A DNA stretch of 64,000 nucleotides from Nereocystis luetkeana (taxonomy: Eukaryota > Sar > Phaeophyceae > Laminariales > Laminariaceae). The DNA lies in NCBI GenBank assembly GCA_031213475.1, contig JARUPZ010000003.1:7680740-7744739 (forward strand), written 5' to 3'. Under the pieces are notes generated by a model. It was not told the origin of the DNA. It did no database searches and worked only from the letters and a program-made list of their open reading frames with translations. How positions within the stretch are numbered: position 1 is the first letter of the stretch; each line of letters begins with the position of its first letter. The position numbers and the translations under genes are program-made. Positions 1-12,712 of the stretch are shown piece by piece.

Positions 1-24
1 AGGATTACTTCGCCGTGGTAGTGG

Positions 25-93
25 CCGCCGCCGCCGCCAACGCCACCATTGATGCCAATGCCACCGCCACTGTCGCCGACGCCGCTGCTGCCG

Positions 94-133
<40 letters not shown>

Positions 134-190
134 TGCTGCTGCCGCCGCCGTCGCCACCGCCGCCGCTGCTGTCGCCGCCGCCGCTGCGAT
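25..190. repeat. Degenerate GCC trinucleotide array
   Basis: The core (about 85-150) is nearly uninterrupted CCG/CCGCTG units, flanked by less regular GCC-rich DNA. Reading frames through it give poly-Ala or poly-Pro. Confidence 0.9.
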
Positions 191-633
191 CTCTGGCTGG
201 TCCGGGCCAAACGTCGGCAGGGAGCCGGCGGAGCCACAGCTGGGCAGCGAAGAAGGCGTCGGCATCCATGTGGATTCGGTCTCTCGCACTTGGTGGGCTT
301 GGCGGGCTGGTGACCGTAGCGGCGGCAGCAGCGATGGAAAAAGCAAGTAAAACAATACCTGGTGCCAAGTACCTGGTACCTGGTACGCACGTATGATAGT
401 CCAGTTTACCGCCTGCTGACGCGTCGGTACGGGACGGGACGCAAGAGAGGAGAGGAGGTGCTGCAAGAGTTGAAATGCGATGCTTTTTAATGTGCGCGTC
501 GGTCGGCGGGCAAGTCAGAGTGTGCTCGCTGCCTGCTGGTGTTGGTTGCGTGCGACGTTATTATCGGCTCCTTTGTGGTGCGGGACCGATATGTGTTGTG
601 TGTGTTGTGTGTGTTATTCACAACCCGTTTATA

Positions 634-702
634 ACTGCAGCCCCGTTTTGGGCACAACCTACTCCAATTCCAAGTAATTTGGCCCCAAAACGGGACTGCG
701 GT
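634..702. repeat. Foldback element, family D copy 1
   Basis: The left arm is CTGCAGCCCCGTTTTGGG and the right arm is CCCAAAACGGGACTGCGG, separated by about 30 bp. Related copies lie near 39.2, 56.7, 59.2 and 60.5 kb. Confidence 0.7.
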
Positions 703-2141
703 CCTTGCTACCCGTCGACATCCAAGACAATCGGTGTCCGTGCCGATTCTTCAATCCTATTAATAGAGACACTACCGAACTTGTGGTCGCAACACTATTA
801 ACACTATAATATGACAAGAGGCAAGAGATACCAGGTAAATCAGTACAATTAATATTAATACCCTGGTACACTGCTGTTTTGCAGTAAGCAGAGTAGACTG
901 CGCACTGCCTTGTCATTCATCTACGTACTGGATACGACAGGCACGACATAAAACATTCAATGCAAAGAGAGCAGACTCATTACCAGGTACTTGAGAGGAG
1001 CATGTGCATTAGCGTAAGCTGCATCAATAGATGCACTACCGCTTGTGCTCGCTTGCTCGCTTGTGGGCTGAGAGTCAAGAGCCGGCCGCAAAAATGCCAG
1101 TCAAAGCGCTGGGCACGCATCCAAGCAGCAAGCAAAGAGCCCTCACCGCCGCATACAGGCGAAGCGGGGTATGATATTAGACATGGACACATGGACATAT
1201 AGATGCCTCATGGCTCATTCCCCACCACAGGCAGCAGGGCGTATGCACCGGCGATGCCTCTGAGTGCAGCAGTCAGAGTCGGCATCCGTAGCTTCAAGCA
1301 ACATCGATGCACAGCCAGACGAACTGTCGACGAAGCAAGAGGAAGCGGCTAGTTTGCGAGAATTTCAAATATTCAAGACATGACGGCCAGGCACCAGACA
1401 CCAGGCACAGCAGTCAGATGAAGCGTCAAACAGAAGAACCACCCTCTCGTAAAAAAATCGAACTACTTCGTGAACAAGGGTTTTCCTTACCGATGAAAGT
1501 GATTTCTCCACCGCGCCGCACACATGCAGAGTAGGCAGCTGCAGGGTACCGACTGGTTGTCTACTGTGGGAGCCGTGGAAACTATTGCTCCATGTGCTTC
1601 TCCGCAGCAGCAGTATGCCGCTGCAAAGCGCAAACACGACAGACATTTTGTTTGGTTCAGTTGAATCATAGGTTTCCACTCATATGAAAACGCGTGCTTT
1701 TGGAGGGATTCAACAAGAAACACCCCCTTATACAATCAGCGGTTCCCTGCTTCCAACTCCTCAGGAAGAGGTGGAGTGCGCCTTTAGCGCTGCCGGCTTC
1801 TTCTGCCACCATCCGCGACCCTCGGGCGAGATCGGTTCATCTCCTTGTGTCCTCCATCGATGAAGTCAAGGCTAGGATAAGCCAGCGCACCGAGCGTGCA
1901 TTCAAAACGAGCCGTGTTCGCGCGGCCGGCGCAGAGCATCCGTTGCGCGTGGCATCGTCGACACAATACACAGCAGAAGGCGGGGGCTGTCGAGGGGGAC
2001 GGTAGCACTCCCCAAGGAGGACCTGGGAGCGGGCCCCGGCACCGCCAGATAGCTCCGCCTCCTCGCCGTTCTGAGGCAGTAGTACAAGCGGCGCCACCAA
2101 CGACAACAACAGCAGCAACGACAACAACAACAACAGCAACA

Positions 2142-3092
2142 ATGAAAGATACAACGAGACGTGTCATGTTGCTGAAGAGCGGCACCAGTCGACGCGTGGC
2201 AGGAACAGCAACCGTGAGTTGTCGAGGTTTCATGCTCGCGCTGTGCCTGGCTTCCTCTGCTGCGTCCTCCGCTATTGCCGCCTCCGGTGCCTCTGGCGCC
2301 TCCCGCAGCATGGGCGGCGGCAGCAGCAGCGGCAGCAGCGGCAGCGTTAGCAGCGGCCAGAGACACGGCAGTAGCAGCATCAGCAGCGGAACATGCCGAT
2401 CCTTCTTCTACTCCCATGACACCTTCTCCAACGGCGGTGGTGGTGGAGGTGGCGGTGTGGTAGAGGCGAGGCCAGCCGCAGCCGCAGCAGCGTCAGCTCT
2501 CCTCTCGACGGCGGTAACTCAGCACCACCACCAGCACCACCACCAAAATCAACACGAGCGACAGCGAACGAAGCACCAAGAGCACCAGCAGAAGCAGAAG
2601 CAGCACCGACGAAAGGAGCGGCAGGGCCTCTGCTATAACAAAACTTGGGAGTGGTGGAACTCAGGGACCAGCAGAAGCAGCAGCAGCAGCAGCAGCAGCC
2701 GCAGCCGCAGCCAGGTGCAGGACAACGCCAGCAGCAACTTCAACGGCAACGCCGACCTCGACGAGGACAGAGCGGGGAAGCGTCCGGCGGAAGAGGGGGA
2801 GCGTCTGCGGCAGCTGCCCAGGGGGGCTCGCGATGGCGCTGACAGCGCGAGGAGGAGGCGCTTGGAGGGGGAGGGGAGGCGGCTGCTGTTACGGCTCGGG
2901 GGGGGGCTGCGCGGAGGGAGCGATGGGTTGAAGAACGAGGCGTGGAGCAGGGAGAAGGCGCTGAAGGGAGCTGCTGCTGCTGCTGCTGCTTCTTCGATGG
3001 ACGACTCACAGCAGCGGCAGCAGCAGCGGCAGCAGCAGCAGACTGATGGTGGTCTCAGTGGTGATGGTGATCCTCTTGGAAGGGGAGAGACG
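2142..3092 (+). CDS. Probable first exon, low-complexity protein with signal-like start
   Basis: I do not recognise the protein. The ATG at 2142 has A at -3 and +4 and follows a CAA-rich leader. Residues about 29-47 (core GFMLALCLASSAASSAIA) form a hydrophobic stretch after a basic N-terminus (KDTTRR...), consistent with a signal peptide or signal anchor. The rest is low complexity: Ser/Gly runs, a Gly8 run, His/Gln-rich stretches, a Ser run, then Ala and Gln runs near the end. The frame remains open for 317 codons and ends exactly in phase 0 at a strong donor, ACG|GTGAGA at 3092/3093. That makes it a plausible initial exon. The frame also stays open past the donor to about 3164, and no downstream exon was found, so the gene model is incomplete. 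The open frame could be a by-product of triplet repeats. Confidence 0.4.
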
Positions 3093-3887
3093 GTGAGATG
3101 TGTGCTGTCGTATTATCGTGTTGTACGATGCCAGGTACAAGGGGGCTTTGCCGCGGCGGGCTGACGCCCGCCGGCGGCTCCGCGCATGCCCCCGGAATGG
3201 CTGAATGCGTACGGGTGTGCAACTCGAGGCTGTTGGTGCGACAGTACGGCCAAGGCTGCAAGGGGTGCATTATACAACAAAAAAAAATAGTGAAAGAAAG
3301 AAAACGCTGGAAACACAAAAAAAAACATCAACATTTCCATCCGCCATCGGGCACAGCAACACATAACTCATTCATACAGCAGCAAGCAGCACTGCAAAGT
3401 ACTACATGTACTACGTACGAAACGCCCCGCGTCCGTACTGTTTACCTGGTACTTCGTATTCAGATAGCCACGAAACAGTTTGTTGAGCAGCAGCAGTCGA
3501 TCGAGCAAATCTACAGTACGAAGCGCCGGCGATTGCGTTTGGTGCAGGAAACTCAGCAGCAGCCAACAGAAGCAGCAGCATAGCGTACAGGCATGTAACG
3601 TACGAAGAATACGCTGGCACGAGATCAATCACGAGACGGTACGATCGTACTCTGATGAATCAATCTTTCAGCTTTACGATGTGGAGACGCATCGCCGAGA
3701 GGGGGTGACTTGCATAATAACCATGCTCGCGGGGGTCAGCAGCAAAAACATATCGCAGACGTGGCAAGAGCAGCAGCAGTCGAACAGCACAGCAGTAGCA
3801 CGCACGTAGCAGCAGCACCAGAGCAGCGGCGTAACATCGGCAGGAGCAGCCGCAGTAGCCATTAACCACAGCATTGTTAATGACGTT

Positions 3888-4100
3888 TTGGCGGGCCAAA
3901 GGTAGGCCGTCAACCGAAATCTATGATAAATCACGTGCTGGTAGCTTTCATAATTGGGCATCAATCACTCTACTCGTCGAAGTCAGTATCGACCACTTAC
4001 ACATTTGGTACAACTCACAGCTGACGTATTTGAGATGTGTCTCGCGCCCCGTCTGGGCACTGCGCGAGCGTGGTAGAGGCCGTCTCTTACGGCAGTAGGC
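3888..4100 (+). repeat. Diverged duplication H, copy 1
   Basis: It shares GGGCCAAAGGTAGG, a following TCAACC(G/A)AAATCT block, and CAACTCACAGCTGACGTA with 4735-4935 in the same order, with indels between. Confidence 0.6.
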
Positions 4101-4734
4101 ACGACGAGGAAAGGCGTAAGCATACCCTCGAGGGTCAGCAACGAAACTTGTTTGCAGGGTGAACCACGATGCATGTGACACTGGCCGCCAGGGCTGCTGT
4201 GCGTACAAAAATGCTTTTGTAAGCACGGTTTGTCCCGCAGCGTAGCCTCGTCCGTTTCGGTCGATCGACACCAAATAATCCGTCCTCTCTGTCTTACGGA
4301 GTCTGGTCGCCCGGCGTGCACAGCAGCCGAAGGGGCTCGTGACGTTCGTTTCGCGACCATATGCTAGCCTACCAATCTCAACATTTTTGCGCTAAACTCC
4401 TGCTTTCACACGTAAAATAGCCCGACCCGGAATTTCGACACTTGTTTCTGGAACGCCCAATCCTCAACGCAAGCAACGGCGGATCATGAAACCGGCCACC
4501 TCAGCCCATACTCCCCACACTCTTGCCACCATGAGCTGTCGAAAGCCGCGGAGGATGCAGCCTCTCCCGTTTTGGCCAAAGGAGAAGAGGTCCAATCTGG
4601 GTGCTGGCATCGTGAACATGATATTTTTACCGTCACGAGCGAGCATAGATCTCGGCTGACGGCATATTTCCCCCTCGACGGACAGCCGTCAACGACATCT
4701 CAATGCTCAAAAACTATTATATTATAGAAGAAGG

Positions 4735-4935
4735 CTTGACGGGCCAAAGGTAGGCCTGACGGGGCAAAGGTAGGTCATCAACCAAAATCTTTGGCCAGGG
4801 GACAGTGATAAATCAAGTATCGGCCACTCTACTGCCGGCAGCGAGGGCACGGAGACTGTCGTAAATCTAGTATTGACCACTCAACTGGTCCAACTCACAG
4901 CTGACGTACTCACACCCAGCCAGCCGGCAGCCAGA
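4735..4935 (+). repeat. Diverged duplication H, copy 2
   Basis: Second copy of the block at 3888-4100. The GGGCCAAAGGTAGG start is itself duplicated here (4741 and about 4760). Confidence 0.6.
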
Positions 4936-6535
4936 GCACGGCGCAAGCACGCCCGAGGCCGCCCCCGATACAGTCGGGGTCGGGGATCACAATGAGGCAG
5001 TTTCGTCCAGTGAGGTGAACCTCATCTCGCGCTAGCACGAAGAACGCAAACAAATATGTCTAAGAAACGCCGAGGAGCGCTGAGAGCAAAGGGCCAACAA
5101 TATCCTATATATATATCAAGTCATACGAGCTCTGTACATATCTTTAGAAATCTTCGTATATACAAGGCTCCCCTTTGGGATGTGGTTGGCTTGAATACAC
5201 CGGGGATATCTCAAGTTGGAAAGGGAGAAGAGCATCATCGTCATGCGTCCCTCCTTACTCGGAGTACTGCTGTATCTGCTACTGTGTTGCAGGACGAGGT
5301 TTGACGACGTGCCCTCGATTGTAAAAATTGTACTAGGAAGATGCGAACATAAGTACATGTATGTGCTCTAGCACCGTATCTCCTGGTGTACTGTACACGC
5401 ATACATACGGACACTGCTGTTCTCCGCTGCTGCTGTTGTTCGGAGTGCGTACCGTGGCTGCGTGGTTACTTTTGAAAGACCGAGGACGTGTGGGTTCGCA
5501 TCTTCGTCCCGCCCCGCAGCGCATCCAATTAACTGCGCCTTTGTTGAATTTGTGTTGTTCGTAGGTCGACAGAAATCGCGGCCCCCACACGCACACACAC
5601 ATATCGCCATCCGTGGCCGTAGCAAAAGGGAGAGCTTGATCTGCGACTGCTGCTGCTGCTCCGTGATCTGCGACTGCTGCCGCTGCTCCGTGGCTGCGTC
5701 ATTGTAGAGAGCTCGAGGAACGGTGTGATCAGACGTGATACAGCAGCAGCAGCAGCAGCCACTAGCAACCAGCAGCAGTTTTTTTTTTTTGAAAATTGTG
5801 GGGGTTTCCATCGTCCTGCTTGGCTCTAGCAGGTCGGAATGCCTCCCTGTACATAGTTACTTGCCATAATTCGCGACTCTGAAGGCCACGGACCTAGGCC
5901 GGGGCTCGCATTTGCGCCGTGGTGTGCACGCGCCCCCCCTGCGTCCCACGGGCGAGGAAATGCCCACGGCCGGAAGAGGGCGAAATGCCGAGGTGGAAAA
6001 AAAGTTCATTCAGTACATACTGGTAGCTGTAAAAATCGTACCATGAGTTTACTTCGCACGAAAGTACAGAAGTATCAGGTAGCAGGTACCTGGTATATCC
6101 CACCCTCTGTACGTAAACGTAAGGACCGTTCGGGAGTTCACATCAACACAGGAACGGCCCTCGGATTTGTGTCCAGTGCTGTACGGTGTACACGTATGGG
6201 CAGAAACGTGCCGGGTGTCAGAGGTTTTGGCCAGTCGGAGGGAAAAAGGTGGCGCGATTTCTCCCGCTATTTTCGGTACCGTAGTCGTAGCGCGTAAGTA
6301 CCAGGCATATACGTATAGCTGAACTTCTTGTGAGTCGTACTACTGTTGACCCTCCGGGTGCTGCTATCGCTCCACCGCGGGGGAATTCCCCGACCAGTCG
6401 TATTACCAGGCATTTCGTCTCCCCGAGTTCGGAAAATAAATAATTATCTCTATTTCCAGTACACGCCCGAGTCCCCGCAACCAATTATAATATTATCTTG
6501 CACGAGGTGAAACTACAACACCCGTACGTACCACT

Positions 6536-6656
6536 GCTGTAGAGCGCGCTCGATCGGACTACACATATATGACAAGTATCACGCACACAGGTTTTTTGCT
6601 GTAGAACGCGCGCGATCGGACTATATATGACAAGTATAACACACACAGCTTTTTGC
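6536..6656 (+). repeat. Two-unit tandem duplication (about 62 bp)
   Basis: Units 6536-6597 and 6598-6656 share GCTGTAGA(G/A)CGCGC, GATCGGACTA and TATATGACAAGTAT in order. The GTATCACGCACACAG part resembles the end of repeat family F. Confidence 0.75.
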
Positions 6657-7093
6657 GAGACGGTTCGAGTCTAAATTGCCAATTTCGCACAACTGAAAGT
6701 CAAGGTGTCTTTTTTTTTTTTTTCTTTTTTTTTCTTTTTCTGTTTTGAAGCCACGGTACGTAAACATTGATAGTCGAAAACACTTAAGGGAACGCGCCCC
6801 CCCCCCCCCCCCCCCCCCGGACGAATTTCCAAGCCGATTTTACCCACAACGGGGAGAGTGCAAACAAACGCTGAGCGGTGCCATCTATAGGAGTACAAAA
6901 ACCGTTACGAGTCATGGCAAGATCCCGACGAGGGGTTCCCAAAAAATTCCCACCGTTTTTTTTTTTTCTTTTTCTCTTTTCGTGCGTGCCCCCCGTGTTT
7001 TTTTGCTTGTTTGTTTGGGTGTGTGTGTTCGTTTTTTTTTTTTTTCCATTTGTTGTGTCCGCCCTCTTTTTGTCTCTCCCCCCCCATGAAATA

Positions 7094-7214
7094 TCACGGG
7101 GGACCATAGTAAACAGAGGACCAAACATTGTTCGTAAAAATAGCGAAATATTTAGAGCAGCAGTAGGTTGTTGTGGTGTACCGCAAGGCCCTATTTATTG
7201 TGGTCCCCCCGTTA
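7094..7214. mobile_element. MITE-like foldback element, copy 1
   Basis: The arms are CACGGGGGACCATAGTAAAC and the inverted ATTTATTGTGGTCCCCCCGT. The internal ATTGTTCGTAAAAAT block matches the other copies. This copy is diverged. Confidence 0.7.
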
Positions 7215-9863
7215 CAGTCGTATCTAACGTCAACCATCGGGTCACATGTACAGCAGAGACTCTCCTCCCCCCTCCCCGCCACGGTGCGTGCCTTCATTTT
7301 TTGTGGCGAGAATCCCTCAGCCGTTTCTTCCCTCCTCGTCCTCTCGCGTCGAAATTTCGCTCGTTTTTTGGATCCATTACGGGCTCGGAATGCCACTTCC
7401 AGGGTGTCCCGTGTTTTCTCGCGTGTTTTTGCATTCGACGAATGTTGGTCGGTCGGTTTGAACTCGGCGAGGTGCGATACGACTCGCACCGTATCATATG
7501 CATGGTACGCGATTGCTGGGTGTGGTGTGAGAGCGGAGACACACGAGTGCAGGGGGGAAAGTGATCGTCTCACGGACTGGAAACCCGGGGACAGGCCTTT
7601 GTTAACATGCTGTTTTGAGGGGTTATGTATCCCCTATATGTCATGACACGCGTGACACCTGTGTTGCATTGCCCACGAAAAAACCCCCCAACATTTTGGC
7701 CAATTGTACAATCAAATAAATGCTTGGGGAGCACCTCTATTTCCGTTTTGTTTCGTCACCGATATTTCGTTTTTTCTGCTCTAGCTTAAAACTGTTCCAT
7801 TGATCCAATATTTGGCAAGACAGACATGGGTTTTTTGGTGCACCCCCGTGACGGCGGCAAAGCGGCAGCAGTTACCGTGCCCTGCTTCCAGTCGGACCTC
7901 GTCGCCTAAAGTTTGAAAATGGGTAAAAAGTATGGTGCCAGGCGTTTGAATTTGATTTTCTTGTACTGGGGCCAAGCCTATTTTTGGCTGCTGTAGAAAA
8001 ATATGCTTGTATCATATACTCGTACCTGTTTCCTTGGGATTTTGTTTGGTAACGGTTTTTTAAAAATGATATTTTTTGGGTAGGTCTTAGCCCGGCAGCA
8101 GAAGCGTAGAACATGCTCCGTCGCTCTGCCGCTGCTCTTCCCAAGGATACAGTAGTAGCTGCTGTTTTAGGAAGGCCGGCACGTACGACGTGTCTGCGTA
8201 TGCATCGGGACAGAAAACGGAGTTATATAGCGTGTTTCGACTGTCGGCGCCAGCGAGAGCAGGATAGCCGTTCCGTGCACTTTTTTGTCGATTTTTTAGG
8301 GACCATTCTCAGGTCGACCGTGGCGGCTGGAGGTTCGATCCCTAATCTTGCAAGGCGGAAATGACGTGACTGGCTGCATGCGAGCACACAGCCGGAACTC
8401 TGGCCAATGTTGTCAAGGTCTTCGAGTCGGACCCTTGGCCGTGAAAATGGCCTCATCGGGCGGCGCAATTGTCTCGACCGAAGCTGCCGTTTGCTTGAAG
8501 CTGCGATGAACTGATTTTAGCCAAGCCTGGGATGGCCAAACGCCGACCAGCCACCGAGCAGGCTCTATCATGACTTTGATTGAGTTCCTTTGAGCGTCCT
8601 GTGTCATTTGGGGGCTTCAGTGGGCAGCATGGTGACCGTGACGAGTGCCTCAAAAGGCCCTCTGTGGGGCTGATCTGTGCCAAACCCCGGTTTCAATAAT
8701 ATTCGCATTTTTTTTTATTGCACCTCAAAAAAACCATTTTGTGGGCAACGCAACTCAGGTGGTACTGGTACTTGTGACTCGAGGTGCTCAGGCATCTATG
8801 TGTGTGTTTTTTCTCCCCTAGGGGATGAGGGTGATGTCGGCGGGGGTGGAGGAGGGGGTGCGTCAGGCGTTAGGTTTGATTGTTGGCTACCACCGCTTTC
8901 CGTGTTTACTTTTATTAATACTTCGAAGTAGTGATTATGGCTCGATATGTACTACTGTACCTACCTTCACCTACCCCACGACATGGGTGATAATACTCAC
9001 TCTGGGTGATAGTATAACACGCTGTGACAATGCTCACGCTGGGTGATAGTTTTAACACACTGGGTGATGCAGACAACACACCACGCGAGATGGAGCTCCG
9101 AGCCAATTTTCAACAAAAACAAGGGAGAGGAGACACACACGCCGACAACGTAAACGGCGGCTTCGGGGAGATCTCCTTGAGACCCTTTCCGTGTAGACGC
9201 ATCGCTCTGAGGTTTTCGTCTCCATCGCCGAGAGGAAATCAGCTGCTGTAGTCTCTGGGACATTCGTTGGAAGAGGCGTGTCATCTTGCGTGTCACGCGT
9301 CTGCAGGACAACAAACCTACAAGCTACTTCGAAGCGGCAGGCACGGCAGTAAGTTCGTGTACGCGTACCTCGTCGCGGGACGCGTGAGACGTCACCCCTC
9401 TGAAATGTAACGACCGCTGACGCAAAAACTGATCAGTACGAACGGTTCTTGTGTTCAAGGACAGAGTGTCGACTATTTTTGGAGGGCATCTCAGCTGTGA
9501 GATGCAAGAATGTTTTCGCTGAAAGTCATGTTCGCAAGCTGCGGGTGATACTACTGACACGGGGTGCATGGCCTCGTGATCGCGCGTGATCCGATACGGG
9601 GTGTATGACCTCGTAGAGAAACCAAGTCGGTGACCCCCCCGGACGTCGGCACCCGAGGGTCAGCAGTCAGCAGGACCGCCTGTACACTGTACACACGATC
9701 ACACGATTGCGAGTGGATGGTCTCTTCGTGATCGCGCGCGGGTACCGGCACGATGACGTGATGCCATTGATTGTACTTTGTCGGCCTGCATTTTTTTTTT
9801 TTTTTTCACCACCGGCTATGTGTCATCTTACTGCAGTTCATTTCAACGCCAATAAAAAATACT

Positions 9864-9970
9864 ATTACGGGGGGCCATAGTTAACGGGACCAAATATTGT
9901 TAGTAAAAATGGTTAAACATATAGGTTTTTATGTGTACCATGGGTCCTGTTAACTATGGTCCCCCGTAAT
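9864..9970. mobile_element. MITE-like foldback element, copy 2
   Basis: 107 bp with near-perfect inverted ends of about 28 bp starting ATTACGGGGG. Flanked on both sides by ACT, a possible 3-bp target-site duplication. Confidence 0.8.
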
Positions 9971-10248
9971 ACTTCAATTGGTAACAGTTGCGTGTCTGCA
10001 CCTGCCTTGTGAGTGGAATTTGGTCCTCGCACGCCGCGTTTATTTTTTTTTCTCTAACAAATGTAGATAGGCACATGCCCTTAATATGCAATGCTGCTCG
10101 TTGGTAGGGATGATGGTATCCCAATACATACCAGGTATATATTGAATAAAAAGCTAAAAAGAGTGACGTCAGCTGTGAGTTCAACCGACCGGCAGGTATA
10201 TATTGATTAAACAGTTATTCCAGGTATGATATACAAATCGGAAAACTT

Positions 10249-10495
10249 TCCCACTCGTGGCACGCTACGTGCAACCTCGCAAACATATATTTGTTTATTT
10301 TTTCCAAAATATAGACACGCCCACTCCTTGGATTCTGCAGCTTCAGACTTTGTCCTCTTCTGTACGGTATACGGACTGCATGTCCTGCACGCAGGAGATG
10401 AGGCCGTACAAAATCCGTAGCACGCGCGGTCGAAGTATCACGCACAAGCCTGCCAAGATAAGTGTCGGCCAAGTCTTCCATCTTACTCACAGCCG
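10249..10495 (+). repeat. Dispersed repeat family F, full-length copy
   Basis: It shares, in order, CCACTCGTGG, GCTACGTGCAA, a (TTC/TTT)CC(G/A)AA block, CTGCAGCTTCAGA, GATGAGGCC-like, ACGCGC(A/G)(A/G)TCGAAGTA and a CACAGC end with 54204-54443. No coding potential is visible. Confidence 0.65.
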
Positions 10496-11495
10496 TTTTT
10501 TTTTTTTTTTTTTGCCTTTTTTTTTATGAATACATCCCAGGTTTGGCATTGTATTTTACGCGGTCTCATTTATACGTTTGCGGTTGAAACAACCCACGGA
10601 CACTTTCCCGCGAAACAACGGCGTTTTTTCGTAGGGGTGCGGGTAAGTAAGGCATGCCTTGAGCTGAACTTCCACGGCTACTACTGCAATATAACTATAA
10701 TGTCACTTATTAATATCGCGGGGGACAACCTGTTCAGCAACCGCGGGGGAACCGATATACACCCGCACATTCCCCCTCTACGGTTACCTACCTTATTTGG
10801 TTCTGATTTTGATGGTATCATGTGTTCCGTGCGAATAGCTGGGTGGCGAAGGGAGGCAACTATTAATAGCCGGCTTGAACATTTTTCCTTGAGCAACAAC
10901 GAAAAACAAGAGACACGCGAAGACACAAACGAAGGCGAAAAATGTGGCAAACGCCGCACGTAATGCCTACCAGGTACCAGGTACTAATACTGTAGTCAAC
11001 TGTAGTGATAAGCTGCTGGGGTTGGCCATTTATTACGAGTGAACGCGAGCTTTTTTTTTAATTCTCCCGTCGCTTTTTTTTTTTTTTTTTTTTTTTTTTC
11101 GGGAAGGGAGCCGTTTTGACATCCGTTGTCCCACGTTTTCCAGCGGGTTTCCATCTGTCGTCCGTCCGCACGCAGTCCGTACTTTTACTTGATCAAACAC
11201 TGCATTCTTAGGGGGCGCGACTTTCACATTTGCGATTTTTTTTTTTTTTTCTGGGGGTGTGCTGGTTGTGCTGCTGGTGGTGCTGCTGGTGCTGTGGCCG
11301 TCGCGCCTCTCTTGCAGCCTCCGCGCTCCCGGTGCGACCGAGCCCAAGCGGCGAGGTATCTCTCTGTCAGCGAGGCCCCTCGCCTAGCGTCCGCGGGGGC
11401 TGTTTTTGTTTTTGCTGCTGTGTGGAATAAATAGCATGATGTCTCTTGGACACAGAAGAAGACGGAAGTTTTCGACTCGAGATAAAAACGCTTAC

Positions 11496-11548
11496 TGTGT
11501 GAAACTGTGTGAAACTGTGTGAAACTGTGTGAAACCGTGTGACACCGT
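11496..11548 (+). repeat. Tandem decamer TGTGTGAAAC
   Basis: About five units, the last two degenerate. Confidence 0.9.
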
Positions 11549-12499
11549 CGGTTTATTTTGTGTTCCGTGAGTTTTGTTTTGGTGCGAAAAGGCGACAACG
11601 CCGCAATAGCTGCCGGGCGCTGATGATGCTTTGCTGGAGGTCGCTCCGTAGGACAGCCCGCACGCTAAATTCTTGTGCCCGCCAGAGTATGGTAGGCCTT
11701 GCTATTGAAACCTGACCTGGATGTCTTTCCGTTCTATTAATAGTGGCTGCACAACAGCAGCACGGCGGGCCGCCAAGCAAAGGTGTCAGGAGACGTGTCA
11801 AGCAGCGCAAAGCCTGCGCTGTCAAGCGCGCAGGGCCGAGTGTTCGACACTTGAAAAAACCTACCGGTAATGGTTCGGTGTCAGTCAAAGCGTGTCAAGG
11901 CCGTCTAGGCAAAGTTGCTGTCTGTCAAGAGGTGACAGTGCTGTCTCCTGGAATATTTGTCTCCAAGACGGTGGGTGGGACGACAGGGAGTACTGTATGT
12001 ACTCCCGCCGTCTACCCCCCCCCCCCACCAACGGACACCAGTTGGCGTTCATTATCAATATCCTGCTGCGCGAGTTCCTCGCGACACCTATGCCATCTTG
12101 CTATAGCTAGCCGACTAAGTTCACCGCCCTCGCTTTTTCGGTAAATTTATGACAACACGTCACTTCAGCACGGAAATGGGCCCGGTCCGGAAGGCATGCC
12201 ACAAAGTGCTATTTACATCTGTGACTTTTTTTTTTTTTTTTTTTTTCCTCCCCATCGGCAAGCAGTTTGCATGCAGAAGAAACAGCGCACAGGGTAACCG
12301 TCGGGCTCGGAGAGAGCTCCATCTTTTTCCTGCGCACACCAGCGCATGTTGCCCTGCCGGCCACAGTTTGAGTGGCGTGTTTTCAGTCTTGCCCCCCAGC
12401 TTTCGGTTTCGCTTATTTTCCCAACTTCCGTCGCCACTACCGCTGCCGCTGCCGCTGCCGCCGCTCTTTCGTATGTGTGTTTGTCCTCCCGTCCGTATA

Positions 12500-12534
12500 T
12501 CTGTCTGTCTGTCTGTCGGCCTGCCTGTCTGTCG

Positions 12535-12572
<38 letters not shown>

Positions 12573-12712
12573 GTGTCTGTCTGTCTGTCTGTCTGTCTTT
12601 CTGTCTGTCTCTCTGTCTCTCTGCCTCTGTCCGTTCGTCCGTCCGTTCGTCGGTCCGTCCGTCCGTCCGTCCGCCCATCTATCCATCCGTCCGTCCATCC
12701 ATCTCAGCAGGC
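12500..12712 (+). repeat. GTCT to GTCC tetranucleotide array
   Basis: About 210 bp. The left two thirds are mostly GTCT and the right third mostly GTCC/ATCC. All frames stay open because 4-bp units encode 4-residue repeats, so the long open frames across it are not evidence of a gene. Confidence 0.9.

Larger units (their letters stand above)
1..2141. other. Unassigned 5' region with GCC repeat
   Basis: No exon can be supported here. Positions about 25-190 are a degenerate GCC/GCT array that reads as poly-Ala on both strands and poly-Pro in a third frame, so the open frames across it carry no information by themselves. Positions 355-395 and 820-1000 hold several copies of the CCAGGTA/TACCTGG motif. 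A foldback element lies at 634-702. From about 2090 the sequence becomes CAA/CAG-rich and forms the leader of the next feature. Confidence 0.6.

Noticed and set aside
49-396. Poly-Pro/poly-Ala open frames over the GCC array
   Set aside because: All frames on both strands stay open because of the triplet repeat; no non-repetitive coding signal.
8290-8345. tRNA-like B box GGTTCGATCCC
   Set aside because: The flanking 5-bp stem does not pair fully and no A box, anticodon arm or acceptor stem can be drawn, so no tRNA or SINE is called.
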